Assembly: GCA_964444075.1 (NCBI GenBank)
Contig: CAYUFF010000012.1
Span: forward strand, 1 to 25,861
Source: CAYUFF01 sp964444075
GTDB taxonomy: Archaea > Aenigmatarchaeota > Aenigmatarchaeia > CG10238-14 > SCSR01
DNA: 25,861 nucleotides
Direction: 5' to 3'
In this document: positions 14,361-22,484 of the stretch, one piece after another
Numbering within the stretch: position 1 is the first letter of the stretch
How the letters are laid out: each line of letters opens with the position of its first letter
Translations under genes and position numbers: made by a program
The notes under the pieces: generated by a model
What the model saw: only the letters and a program-made list of their open reading frames with translations
Told to the model about the DNA's origin: nothing
Database searches by the model: none

Positions 14361-14756
14361 ATGCCGTCGAAAAAGGGTAAGTGGGGGGTCGCGCACATAC
14401 TCTCGACGTCCAACAACACGATAGTGCACATCACCGACCTCACGGGGGCCGAGACTATAGCTAGGGTTTCCGCCGGTATGATGACCGACAAGGACCGTGA
14501 GGGTGGGATGCCGTTTCCCGCGATGCTGGCCGCGAAGAAAGCTGCCGAAGAAGCCTTGGCAAAGGGTATCGTGGGCGTCGACATCCGGGTAAGGGGTCCC
14601 GGAGGCCCGAAGTCGAGACCTCCCGGAGCCGGAGCCCAGCCCGCGATAAGGGCGTTGGCGAAGGCCGGGTTGAAGATAGGGATGATAGAGGACGTTACCC
14701 CAGTCATCCACGGTTACATGAGGCCCAAGGGAGGTAGGAGGGGAAGGCGTGTTTAA
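14361..14756 (+). CDS. rps11: Small-subunit ribosomal protein uS11
   Basis: 131 residues, the normal archaeal length. Recognised by WGVAHILSTSNNTIVHITDL, VSAGMMTDKDREGGMPFPAM, IRVRGPGGPKSRPPGAGAQP and the basic end HGYMRPKGGRRGRRV. It binds the 30S platform near the 3' end of 16S rRNA and the mRNA exit path. ATG 14361 is preceded by a GGAGGGGTGAAGG stretch containing a Shine-Dalgarno-like sequence. In many archaea rps11 is followed by rpo3 (rpoD); here a DUF429 gene follows instead. Confidence 0.96.
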   Translation: MPSKKGKWGVAHILSTSNNTIVHITDLTGAETIARVSAGMMTDKDREGGMPFPAMLAAKKAAEEALAKGIVGVDIRVRGPGGPKSRPPGAGAQPAIRALAKAGLKIGMIEDVTPVIHGYMRPKGGRRGRRV

Positions 14757-14839
14757 GCGTGGTCTTCGTTTGCAACCCTTCTTACCCGGTTTTCCTGGTC
14801 GACCTTTCGTTGTTGCCGTGAGGAGGGAGTACGGTAAGA

Positions 14840-15481
14840 GTGAATAGGAAAGACGTTGGTGCGCGTCAGGCGCGAGCCGGAAAGTTGTTCGTCGGCATAG
14901 ACCTTGCTGGTAGCGAGAAGAGAAAAACGGGTTTTTGCGTGCTAGACGAGAGGCTTTTTGCGGAGACGAAAGTAGTCTACACTGACAAGGAAATTTTGCG
15001 GGAGGTGGAAAGGGTATCCCCGGCGGTGGTTGCCATCGACGCTCCCTTGGCCATGCCCCTGGGAAAGAAGAGTCTCAGGAAGAAAGGGCCGCCGCACTTG
15101 AGGGCATGCGACAGGGAGGTGTTGAAGCTAGGGATAAAAATCTTCCCGATTACCCTAGGTCCTATGAGAAAGCTTACGCGGAGAGGAATTAGGTTAAGGA
15201 GAAAGTTAGAGGAGAGGGGTTTCAGGGTCATCGAGACGTATCCTGGGGCGGCTCAGGATATTTTGGGCATACCGAGGAAGCAGAGGGGTATTCACCTCCT
15301 CGAGAAAGGTCTGGAAGAGAAGTTGAGAATTAAACTCAAGGGAAAAAATCTTTCCGGAGACGAGTTGGATGCTGTGACTTGTGCTTATGTTGCGTGGCTT
15401 TTTCACAACGGAAAGGCCATGTGCTTGGGGGATGAAAGAGAAATACTTATGGTATTGCCACAACCGAAACTCAGGAAGTAA
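14840..15481 (+). CDS. DUF429 family protein (predicted RNase H-fold nuclease)
   Basis: 213 residues. The N-terminal strand KLFVGIDLAGSEKRKTGFCV puts an Asp at 21 in the position of the first RNase H-fold acidic residue. VAIDAPLAMP gives a second Asp, then a conserved CDREVLKLGIKIFP region, VIETYPGAAQDILG and a final acidic helix ELDAVTCAYVAWLF. These match DUF429/COG2410, annotated from fold as a possible nuclease; activity is not established. GTG 14840 follows GGAGGG at a distance, and the first 15 residues (KDVGARQARAGK) are weakly supported, so the true start may be slightly later. It lies 83 nt after uS11 in the same direction. Confidence 0.75.
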   Translation: MNRKDVGARQARAGKLFVGIDLAGSEKRKTGFCVLDERLFAETKVVYTDKEILREVERVSPAVVAIDAPLAMPLGKKSLRKKGPPHLRACDREVLKLGIKIFPITLGPMRKLTRRGIRLRRKLEERGFRVIETYPGAAQDILGIPRKQRGIHLLEKGLEEKLRIKLKGKNLSGDELDAVTCAYVAWLFHNGKAMCLGDEREILMVLPQPKLRK

Positions 15482-15506
15482 AGTTTTAAGTGGGTGAAAA
15501 CTTAAG

Positions 15507-15515
15507 AATTTAAAA
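15507..15515 (+). promoter_or_regulatory. TATA-like box of EF-2 gene
   Basis: AATTTAAAA is 20-28 nt before ATG 15535 and 32-40 nt before the in-frame ATG 15547. The latter is preceded by GGTG, so either ATG may be used. Confidence 0.5.
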
Positions 15516-15534
15516 GTCTCTTGACTTAAAGTAA

Positions 15535-18500
15535 ATGGGTGTCAAGATGGCTCAACAAAACCTTACCGAAAGAATCGTTGAAATAATGAAACACCCTGAA
15601 AGGATTAGGAACGTCGCTACTTCCAGTCATGTTCACCACGGAAAATGCGTTTCTCCTGATACGTTGGTTTTCACGCTTTCTAGGGTGTTCAAGGCTAGAG
15701 AGTTGTTCGAATTCGGAAGAAAATTTGGTAAGAAAGCGAAGAAAAGCGAGGAGGAAGAAATTTACGACGTCTCTCACCTTAACCTCAAGACACTCTCGGT
15801 AGACTCTCAAGGCGTGGTAAAAGTCAGGAAAATTCTCTACGTGTGGAAGCTGAGGAACGATGATAAGCTACTTAGGGTAAGGCTTGCTGACGGAAGGTCC
15901 ATCGAAGTCACGCCCATGCACAAGTTTATATGTTTTGACGGCAGCACCACGGTAGAAAAGGAGGCAAGAGAATTATCCGTGGGGGATTTGGTCTTGGTAC
16001 CGAAAGCACTGCCTATGAAAGAGATTGGTCTGAGAGAGTTGAAGACGATTGTCCTTGAAACTTTATCCCAAGATTACGGTTTCATCGTTTATCTGAACAA
16101 AAATTTCAAGGAAGAGCTTCACAGGAAAATCGTCGCAACCGGTAGAAAAAAAGTATGGAAGCTGGTAGGGAGCAGGCTTCCGTTTCTCTCTTTCTATCAT
16201 TGTGTACGGAAAGGAAGGTACAGGTTGAAGGATTTCGTGAAACTCTTGGAAATCTTTGGCTACGAAAAATCTCGCGGATACGATGCCATAGAGTTTATCA
16301 GTTACAGAAGGGGCATAAAGAGGTACGGTTCGAGGACCTCTGTGAAGATTAGGCTACCAAAGGATGAGCAAGAGTTCTTAGAACTCTTATACCTCGCAGG
16401 GCTTATGTATGGCGATGGTAGCGTTAACCTAACCTTCGACAACGCCGACGAGCTTCTCCTTCGAAGAGCTGTAGAGATTGCGAAGAGCGTTTTTGGGATA
16501 ACGGCTTCTCTAAAGAGATACGGAAAAAAGTGTCCAAGAATCTATTTTCGTGGAGGAAGCACGTTGAAGAGGTTCTTCCACCTGATTTTCGATTATCCTT
16601 CGAGAAAGAAATCGAGGAACTTGGACATTCCTGAGTACTTCTTCGCACTACCATCAAAATTTTTGCAGAGTTTTATCCGAGGATACTTCGATAGCGACGG
16701 TTATGTTTACCAACAGCTTTGTGTATCCTCTGCGAGCAAAAAACTTGTGGAGAAACTGCAGCTTTTGTTTCTGAGGTTTGGAATCCTCTCCTACATCAGG
16801 GAAATGAAAGGTTACTTTTACCTCAAGGTTTCTGGAAAGAGCGACCTAGAACTCTTCGAAAGATGCGTCGGAGGGTTTGAGGTTCCTCATAAGAATCAAA
16901 AACTCCTTCTTCTGGCGAGGAAAGCTTTGCTTTCAAGGATCCATTCAAACACCGCTATCTCGAACTGCGTGACAGCCTTACCCGTAGTTGAAGTCGAAGA
17001 AACCGAAGCTTACCCATTCGTCTACGACTTCACCGTAGAAGAAACCCACAACTTCGTAGCAAACGGCTTCTTCATCCATAACACCACCCTCACAGACAAC
17101 CTCATGGCAGGAGCCGGAATGATCGCCGAGGAAATGGCAGGAAAGGTCATGTATACTTGGTTCGACGAGCAGGAGAGGAAGAGGGAGCTCACTATCTACG
17201 GTGCCAACGTAAGCATGGTCCACACTTACGAAGGGAAAGACTACTTGATAAACCTCGTCGATACTCCTGGGCACGTCGATTTTGGCGGTGATGTAACGAG
17301 GGCGATGAGGGCCGTCGATGGTACCATCGTTCTGGTGGATGCCGTCGAAGGTATAATGCCGCAGACTGAAACTGTTTTCAGGCAAGCCCTGAGAGAAAGG
17401 GTAAAACCTGTGCTCTTCATCAACAAGGTAGACAAGTGTATAAAACAGCTGAAGCTCACTCCCCAGGAGCTGCAGAAGAAGTTTGAAGAAGTCATAAAGG
17501 ATGTGAACCTGCTGATTCAACAGTACGCGGAAGAGCAGTACAAGGACAAGTGGTTGGTCAGCGTGGCCGATGGTTCCGTCGCTTTCGGTTCGGCCCTGAA
17601 AAGATGGGCAATCTCGCTCCCGTACATGCAGAAGACGGGAATAACGTTCAAGGACGTGATAGAGTTGACCCTCGCCGGAAAGGAGGACGAGCTCGCGAAG
17701 AAAGCGCCCTTACACCAAGTGGTCTTGGATATGATAATAAAGCATCTACCCAGCCCGATAGAAGCGCAAAAGTACAGGATCGAAAAGATATGGAAGGGGG
17801 ATTTGGACTCTGATGTCGGAAAGCAAATGCTTAGCTGCGACCCCAACGGAAAGCTCGCGATAATAGTAACGAAGATGGTTCCCGACCCTCACGTCGGGTT
17901 CGTCGCTACAGGAAGGATCTTCTCGGGAAGGATTTACAAGGGCAAGGAGGTCTACCTAGTTAGCAAGAGGGTGAAGAAGAAGGTTCAGCAAGTCGCCGTT
18001 TACAAGGGTATAGCGAGGATTCCAGTCGAGGAAGTCACGGCCGGTAACATAGCTGCGATAGTAGGGATTCCGGAAGCTTTTACCGGAGAAACCGTCTGCG
18101 ATCCAGATTGTATCATCGAACCCTTCGCCGAAATTACGCATCTGTTCGAGCCCGTCGTTACCAAAGCCGTGGAAGCTAAGAATCCGATGGAGTTGCCGAA
18201 GGTGGTCGATGCCCTGAAGAAAATAGCCAGGGAAGACCCAACGCTCCACGTGAAGATTAACCCCGAGACGGGGGAATACCTAGTCTCTGGCTTGGGTGAG
18301 TTACACCTAGAAGCGAAGGTCGAGAACAAGCTCAAGCAGATGGGCCTGGACGTCGAGCTGTCGGCGCCCATCGTGGTTTACAGGGAAACCGTCACCGGAA
18401 AATCTCCCGTCATAGAGGGTAAGTCTCCCAACAAACACAACAAGTTTTACCTCATCGTCGAGCCTTTGGAGGAAGGAGTTTACAAGAAGATGTTGGAAGG

Positions 18501-19173
18501 TGAGATACCCAGCGAGGCGAAGGTAAGGCCGAAGGACTTCCACATCTTCAAGAAGCTCGCGGAGGCTGGGATGGATTATGACGTCGCCAAGAACGTCATC
18601 CTGATTCACAACAGGAACGTGCTGATAGACGCTACCAAGGGCGTGCAGTTCATGAACGAGGTCATAGAGATGGTGAAGGAAGCGTTCGCGAACCTCATGG
18701 ACGAAGGACCGCTCGCGAAAGAGCCTTGCACGAGGGTTAAAGTTACGATAGTCGATGCCGAGTTGCACGAAGACCCCGTGCACAGGGGGCCTGGGCAGAT
18801 AATGCCCGCAGTGAGGTACGCGATAAGGAAGGGTATGCTGATGAACATAGCACTTTTGGAACCAAAGCAGATTATAAGGATAGACGTTCCGACCAACTTG
18901 GTCGGAGAGGTCATAAGGGAAGTGGAGAAGAGGAGGGGTCAGATTCTGGACATGAAGGAAGAGAAGGGTGCAACCGTCATTACAGCGAAAATTCCCGTAG
19001 CAGACCTTTTCGGTTTCGACGCTTCTCTCAAGTCCGCAACGTCGGGTAGAGGGTTCTACTCTCTCATCGAAACGGTATTCGAGAGACTTCCCAAGGAAAT
19101 GTTCGAGCAGGTCGCTAGGAGTATAAGGAAGAGGAAGGGTTTGCCGGAAGAGCTTCCTAAGCCAGAGGATTGA
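15535..19173 (+). CDS. fusA: Elongation factor EF-2 precursor with P-loop intein
   Basis: 1212-residue precursor; removing the 479-residue intein leaves 733 residues, normal for archaeal EF-2, the GTPase that translocates the ribosome. Residues 1-37 end in SSHVHHGK and the extein resumes with TTLTDNLMAGAGMIAEEM. Further GTPase motifs are DTPGHVDFGGDVTRAMRAV (G3) and FINKVDK (G4). Switch I reads FDEQERKRELTIYGANVSM. The C-terminal diphthamide region is LHEDPVHRGPGQIMPAVRY, with His at precursor residue 1083 (604 after splicing), so diphthamide modification is expected. The P-loop has His where most EF-2 and EF-Tu have Asp (HVDHGKT). ATG 15547 is an alternative start four residues in. The gene lies alone with its own promoter and a structured spacer after it. 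Confidence 0.97.
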   Translation: MGVKMAQQNLTERIVEIMKHPERIRNVATSSHVHHGKCVSPDTLVFTLSRVFKARELFEFGRKFGKKAKKSEEEEIYDVSHLNLKTLSVDSQGVVKVRKILYVWKLRNDDKLLRVRLADGRSIEVTPMHKFICFDGSTTVEKEARELSVGDLVLVPKALPMKEIGLRELKTIVLETLSQDYGFIVYLNKNFKEELHRKIVATGRKKVWKLVGSRLPFLSFYHCVRKGRYRLKDFVKLLEIFGYEKSRGYDAIEFISYRRGIKRYGSRTSVKIRLPKDEQEFLELLYLAGLMYGDGSVNLTFDNADELLLRRAVEIAKSVFGITASLKRYGKKCPRIYFRGGSTLKRFFHLIFDYPSRKKSRNLDIPEYFFALPSKFLQSFIRGYFDSDGYVYQQLCVSSASKKLVEKLQLLFLRFGILSYIREMKGYFYLKVSGKSDLELFERCVGGFEVPHKNQKLLLLARKALLSRIHSNTAISNCVTALPVVEVEETEAYPFVYDFTVEETHNFVANGFFIHNTTLTDNLMAGAGMIAEEMAGKVMYTWFDEQERKRELTIYGANVSMVHTYEGKDYLINLVDTPGHVDFGGDVTRAMRAVDGTIVLVDAVEGIMPQTETVFRQALRERVKPVLFINKVDKCIKQLKLTPQELQKKFEEVIKDVNLLIQQYAEEQYKDKWLVSVADGSVAFGSALKRWAISLPYMQKTGITFKDVIELTLAGKEDELAKKAPLHQVVLDMIIKHLPSPIEAQKYRIEKIWKGDLDSDVGKQMLSCDPNGKLAIIVTKMVPDPHVGFVATGRIFSGRIYKGKEVYLVSKRVKKKVQQVAVYKGIARIPVEEVTAGNIAAIVGIPEAFTGETVCDPDCIIEPFAEITHLFEPVVTKAVEAKNPMELPKVVDALKKIAREDPTLHVKINPETGEYLVSGLGELHLEAKVENKLKQMGLDVELSAPIVVYRETVTGKSPVIEGKSPNKHNKFYLIVEPLEEGVYKKMLEGEIPSEAKVRPKDFHIFKKLAEAGMDYDVAKNVILIHNRNVLIDATKGVQFMNEVIEMVKEAFANLMDEGPLAKEPCTRVKVTIVDAELHEDPVHRGPGQIMPAVRYAIRKGMLMNIALLEPKQIIRIDVPTNLVGEVIREVEKRRGQILDMKEEKGATVITAKIPVADLFGFDASLKSATSGRGFYSLIETVFERLPKEMFEQVARSIRKRKGLPEELPKPED
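15646..17082 (+). other. Intein with LAGLIDADG homing endonuclease, inserted in EF-2
   Basis: Precursor residues 38-516 (479 aa). The N-terminal splice block begins at Cys1, in CVSPDTLVFTLS. The B block is IEVTPMHKFICF with the TxxH motif. The C-terminal F/G blocks are FVYDFTVEETHNFVANG and FFIHN, ending in His-Asn, with extein Thr as +1 nucleophile. Two LAGLIDADG helices, YLAGLMYGDGS and IRGYFDSDGYV, each keep the catalytic Asp, so the endonuclease is probably active. The insertion lies exactly between Gly-Lys and Thr-Thr of the P-loop, so EF-2 cannot bind GTP until splicing occurs. Codon use and base composition look AT-richer than the flanking extein, consistent with horizontal gain. Splicing itself is inferred. 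Confidence 0.95.
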
Positions 19174-19175
19174 GC

Positions 19176-19360
19176 GACGGTTTTCTGAAGACCGTTACCG
19201 ACTAGGGCAGGATTTGTGTGTAGGCTAGAACGGTACGCTTCTTGCTACTCCTGCCGGACAAATTCTCCACGGTACCTTTCTCGCTTTTCCCAAGGATGAC
19301 GCCTTACCGAAACTCCTCTCCCCTCCCTGACGCCGTTGGGTTCGGAGGGTTGGAGGAGCG
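19176..19360 (+). other. Highly structured spacer after EF-2 (candidate ncRNA or 3' structure)
   Basis: In this 217-nt convergent gap several strong pairings are visible. An 8-bp hairpin ACGGTTTT/AAGACCGT with loop CTG occurs at about 19178-19196. GGCAGGA (19206-19212) pairs with TCCTGCC (19249-19255). ATTTGT (19212-19217) can pair with ACAAAT (19258-19263), which crosses the previous helix as in a pseudoknot. A GC-rich stem pairs CTCCTC (19313-19318) with GAGGAG (19353-19358) and CCCTCC (19321-19326) with GGAGGG (19344-19349). I do not recognise RNase P, SRP or guide RNA. No promoter is evident; the structures may belong to the EF-2 mRNA 3' end, the opposite transcript, or an independent RNA. 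Confidence 0.3.
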
Positions 19361-19390
19361 CAAAAAACAGGTGGTCGGTCTTGCTGGTGG

Positions 19391-19807
19391 TCAAGATTTT
19401 CTCACGCTCCCTGGCCCCCTCGGCGTCCGTTCCTCCAGCATTTCCCGGACGATCCTTTTCACGTCCTCGGCCGTGACGAAGTTGGCGGTCAACGGGTTGA
19501 ACATGTCGACGAGCTTCTCTACTTCCTTGACTTCGAGCTTGGTTGCGAACTTTTCGCTCATTCCCTTGAGCTCTTCCAACCTCTCCCTTACTTTCTGGTA
19601 CGCCGCTTCGTTCCTTTCCGCCATGCCCCTGAGCTCCGTCACCTCCAGCTTGATTTCGCGCACGCTTTCCTCAACGCCTTCCGAGAACTCTCTGAAACCT
19701 TTCTCAAGCTTGGAAACCCTCTCCTCCACGTCCCTCAGCCTTATGCTAACCTCGTTCATCCTCCTAACGAGTTCTGTAAGGATTAGCTTCTCGTCCTTCT
19801 CCGCCAT
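19391..19807 (-). CDS. Coiled-coil protein of unknown function
   Basis: 138 residues from ATG 19807 (a TTG directly before it would add one). It is almost wholly alpha-helical and charged, with heptad-like Leu/Val spacing (VSIRLRDVEERVSKLEKG, VREIKLEVTELRGMAERN) predicting a long coiled coil over about residues 15-95. A short C-terminal region then reads FVTAEDVKRIVREMLEERTP. No signal peptide or membrane helix is seen, so it should be cytoplasmic. It converges on EF-2 and is divergent from TmcA, 66 nt apart. Such proteins may act as scaffold or structural factors, but no family was recognised. Confidence 0.65.
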   Translation of the reverse strand: MAEKDEKLILTELVRRMNEVSIRLRDVEERVSKLEKGFREFSEGVEESVREIKLEVTELRGMAERNEAAYQKVRERLEELKGMSEKFATKLEVKEVEKLVDMFNPLTANFVTAEDVKRIVREMLEERTPRGPGSVRKS

Positions 19808-19841
19808 CAAACTTCTTTAAGCGTTGCGCAGAAAAAAAGTT

Positions 19842-19850
19842 TTCTTAAAT
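19842..19850 (+). promoter_or_regulatory. TATA-like box of TmcA gene
   Basis: TTCTTAAAT lies 24-32 nt before ATG 19874, with no Shine-Dalgarno sequence before the ATG. A leaderless transcript is likely. Confidence 0.5.
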
Positions 19851-19873
19851 CCGACGGTTACCAAATTTCTATC

Positions 19874-22156
19874 ATGCTGTTGGAAAGAGTAAGGAAAGTG
19901 TTGGCTGAAGCCCTCGAAAGCGGTGAGAGGAGGTTGCTCGCAATCGCCGGTAAAGATAGCCTTTTCTTCGCCAGCGAAGTGGTTAAAAGTTATTCCAAAC
20001 TTTCTAAGAGAAACGACCTTCGCATACTCTACGCATCGAAATTAACCACGGAAAAAAAGGTTGAAAACGCAAGGCTTTTCAAGAGATTACTTCCCCAGGA
20101 GATTAAGGCGGACGTCATTCCTTTCGAAGAGAGCGAGCAAGCCATGGGAAGGACGTGGGATATGGTGGTGATGAATTTGAGCAGGCAACTCGCTCCCAAC
20201 GATTTAGGTAGGTTGGTAGAAACTGTGAGAGGAAGCGGGCTCGTGCTCTTCGTTCTGCCTCCTCTGGACGAATGGATGGAAAAACTAACGCACTTCCAAA
20301 GGAGGTTGGTAACACCACCCTTCAAAGAAAAAGACGTAAGGCAAATTTTCAAGAAGAGGTTTCTTGAGAAGATAAAGTCGCACGAAGGATGCTGGCTGAT
20401 AGACCTCGATTCATCGAAGATTTACGGGAAGGAGAGAAAGGTCGAGAGAAAAGTTGTAGCAAGCAAGCTCGAGGTAGAGGAAGGTGACGAGATAGCAAAG
20501 CTCGCCCGCACCCAAGACCAGTTAGAGGTATTGAAGGCTATGGAGAGGCTTTGTGGAAAAGGAGGAAAGAGGGTGCTGGTAGTCGTAGCTAACAGGGGTA
20601 GGGGAAAATCCGCTGCATTAGGACTAGGTTTGGCGAAACTGATCTCCTCGTCACGAAGAAAGAGCGGAATGGTGATAATTTCTGCACCAGAATTGCCCTG
20701 CGTGAAAGTGTTCTTCGAATTCTTGGTCAAGGGTCTCGAAGCGAGTGGAATCAAGTTCAAGGTTTACAGGGATAGAGCGACAAAGCTTCCTCTAGCTGTT
20801 AAGAGCAACGATTTTTATGTTAAGTACTTCACGCCTTACGAAGCCATGAGGGAAAAAGCTTGGATGAAAATCGTCGACGAGGCGGCAAGCATTCCGGTTC
20901 CTCTTTTGCACGCGATAGTAAAGTCGGTGAATTTTTCCGTGTTTTCCTCCACAATCCACGGTTACGAGGGTGCTGGCCGGGGTTTTTCGTTAAGATTCTT
21001 GAAATCGTTGAGGGAGATGAAGGGCTTGGAAGTTGAGGAGGTGAGGATGGAAACTCCTATAAGGTACCCAGAAAACGACCCTGTGGAGGCTTGGTTGTAC
21101 GACACGCTCTTGCTCGACTGCGAGCCCGCGAGGCTCAGCGAAGAAGAGCGGAAAAGGATAAGGCTTAGAGACGTGAGGTACGTCAGGCTCGACCCACAAG
21201 AGCTTTTCGAGAAAAGGGAAGGTACGCTGCGACAGCTCTACGGAATCTACGTGCTCGCGCACTACAGGAACAGGCCCAACGACCTCGCAACGCTGGCGGA
21301 CGCTCCCCACCACTTTCCCAGGGCGCTGATGTACAAGGACAAGGTGATAGTTTCCTTGCAGCTAGCTGAGGAGGGCGGACTGAGGAATAGGGATATTCGG
21401 TTGATCTTCCAGGAAGGGAAGGAATTTTCCGGACACATACTTCCAAACAAGCTAACGCTGAACTACGGAATAGCGAGCATCGCAAAAGTCAAGGGGATAA
21501 GGATCGTTAGGATAGCTACCCATCCCTCTCTTTGGGGTAAGGGTTTTGGGTCTAAAGCTCTGAGAAAAGTCATCGAAGAAGCTCAAAACAGAGGTTACGA
21601 ATGGGTGGGAACGAGCTTCGGGGCTTCTGAGGAACTGGTGAGATTCTGGATGAAAAACGGGTTTATTCCCCTTTACTTGAGCCCCCACAGAAACCCGATC
21701 TCCGGCGAGTACAGCGTGGTGATGGGGTATCCGTTGAGCGAAAGGGTAAGGAAAGTTTTTACCTTCGCTAACTGCGAGTTCAAGAGGAGGTTAGTTACAG
21801 CACTCCACGACATTTACTTTTCGTTAGAACCTTCCACGGCTCGCTACCTGCTCCTGAAAGGCTTCTGCAGAGAAAAACCGAGGTTGACGAGGTCGCAGAG
21901 GATGAGAGTAAAGGGGTTCGCTAGAGGAAGCTTTACTTACGAGGCTTCTTGCGACGCTATCTACGAAATAACGAAAGCGTACTTCCTGGACTCTTCGGAG
22001 GAAAAACCGAACTTGGAGAAAAAGACCGAAGAGATGTTGGTAGCCAAAGTCCTCCAAGGGAAATCGTGGGAATGGATAAGGAGCAACTATAAGACCATGA
22101 CGCCCATCGACGATATCAGGGAAGCGTTGAGGGAGGTGATTGAATACTATGTCTAA
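19874..22156 (+). CDS. tmcA: tRNA(Met) cytidine acetyltransferase TmcA
   Basis: 760 residues. TmcA makes N4-acetylcytidine (at C34 of elongator tRNA-Met in bacteria, with broader RNA targets in hyperthermophilic archaea) using acetyl-CoA and ATP or GTP hydrolysis. The layout matches: an N-terminal DUF1726-like domain (about 1-180), an RNA helicase-like module with Walker A ANRGRGKS (about 238-245) and Walker B IVDEAASIPVPLL (from about 333), and a GNAT acetyltransferase at about 500-620. The GNAT part carries the acetyl-CoA loop HPSLWGKGFGSKAL and then SFGASEELVRFWMKNGF. A C-terminal RNA-binding tail ends the protein. ATG 19874 is set by the TATA-like box 24-32 nt upstream. The stop overlaps the ATG of the following ASCH-like gene by 8 nt, so the two are co-translated. 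Confidence 0.95.
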   Translation: MLLERVRKVLAEALESGERRLLAIAGKDSLFFASEVVKSYSKLSKRNDLRILYASKLTTEKKVENARLFKRLLPQEIKADVIPFEESEQAMGRTWDMVVMNLSRQLAPNDLGRLVETVRGSGLVLFVLPPLDEWMEKLTHFQRRLVTPPFKEKDVRQIFKKRFLEKIKSHEGCWLIDLDSSKIYGKERKVERKVVASKLEVEEGDEIAKLARTQDQLEVLKAMERLCGKGGKRVLVVVANRGRGKSAALGLGLAKLISSSRRKSGMVIISAPELPCVKVFFEFLVKGLEASGIKFKVYRDRATKLPLAVKSNDFYVKYFTPYEAMREKAWMKIVDEAASIPVPLLHAIVKSVNFSVFSSTIHGYEGAGRGFSLRFLKSLREMKGLEVEEVRMETPIRYPENDPVEAWLYDTLLLDCEPARLSEEERKRIRLRDVRYVRLDPQELFEKREGTLRQLYGIYVLAHYRNRPNDLATLADAPHHFPRALMYKDKVIVSLQLAEEGGLRNRDIRLIFQEGKEFSGHILPNKLTLNYGIASIAKVKGIRIVRIATHPSLWGKGFGSKALRKVIEEAQNRGYEWVGTSFGASEELVRFWMKNGFIPLYLSPHRNPISGEYSVVMGYPLSERVRKVFTFANCEFKRRLVTALHDIYFSLEPSTARYLLLKGFCREKPRLTRSQRMRVKGFARGSFTYEASCDAIYEITKAYFLDSSEEKPNLEKKTEEMLVAKVLQGKSWEWIRSNYKTMTPIDDIREALREVIEYYV

Positions 22157-22484
22157 GGTGAAGTTGTTAAGGTTCAAAAGGGAATTCGCCGAAAAAATCG
22201 CGAAGGGAGAGAAAAACTGTACGCTACGCCTCTCGACGAACTTGAAGGCCGGCGACATAGTCAGGCTCAAGGCTGGGGAAGAAGATTTGGGTCTAGCGCT
22301 AATCACCGAGGTAAGGTGGAAAGGGGTGGGGTCGATCACGAACAAGGAAGCCAGGGAGGACGGATTTCCTAGGAAGAGGGAACTGCTCAAAGCCTTGAAG
22401 AGGATTTACAAGGGGCGAAAGATAGGCAAAAACACGATGATAGCCCTCATCTATTTCCGGCGGATTCAAACGCCATCCGAGTAA
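22149..22484 (+). CDS. ASCH-like domain protein
   Basis: 111 residues from ATG 22149, overlapping the end of tmcA by 8 nt. The pattern LRFKREFAEKIAKGEKNCTLRL, then LKAGDIVRLKAGEEDLGLALITEV, and the end NTMIALIYFRRI, resembles ASCH/PUA-like domains, which bind RNA or nucleotides and in some cases hydrolyse modified nucleosides. Notably, ASCH protein YqfB from E. coli is reported to be an N4-acetylcytidine amidohydrolase, so linkage to the ac4C-making TmcA may be functional. The K and E residues (FREFAEKIAKGEK, GEEDLG) could be catalytic, but I cannot assign them. The 3' end overlaps the converging gene at 22466. Confidence 0.7.
   Translation: MSKVKLLRFKREFAEKIAKGEKNCTLRLSTNLKAGDIVRLKAGEEDLGLALITEVRWKGVGSITNKEAREDGFPRKRELLKALKRIYKGRKIGKNTMIALIYFRRIQTPSE

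Noticed and set aside
19205..19260. Possible H/ACA guide RNA (GGCAGGA/TCCTGCC stem followed by GGACA)
   Set aside because: The stem is followed by ACA, but the internal pocket has about seven bases on one side and none on the other, so it cannot bind a target as H/ACA RNAs do.
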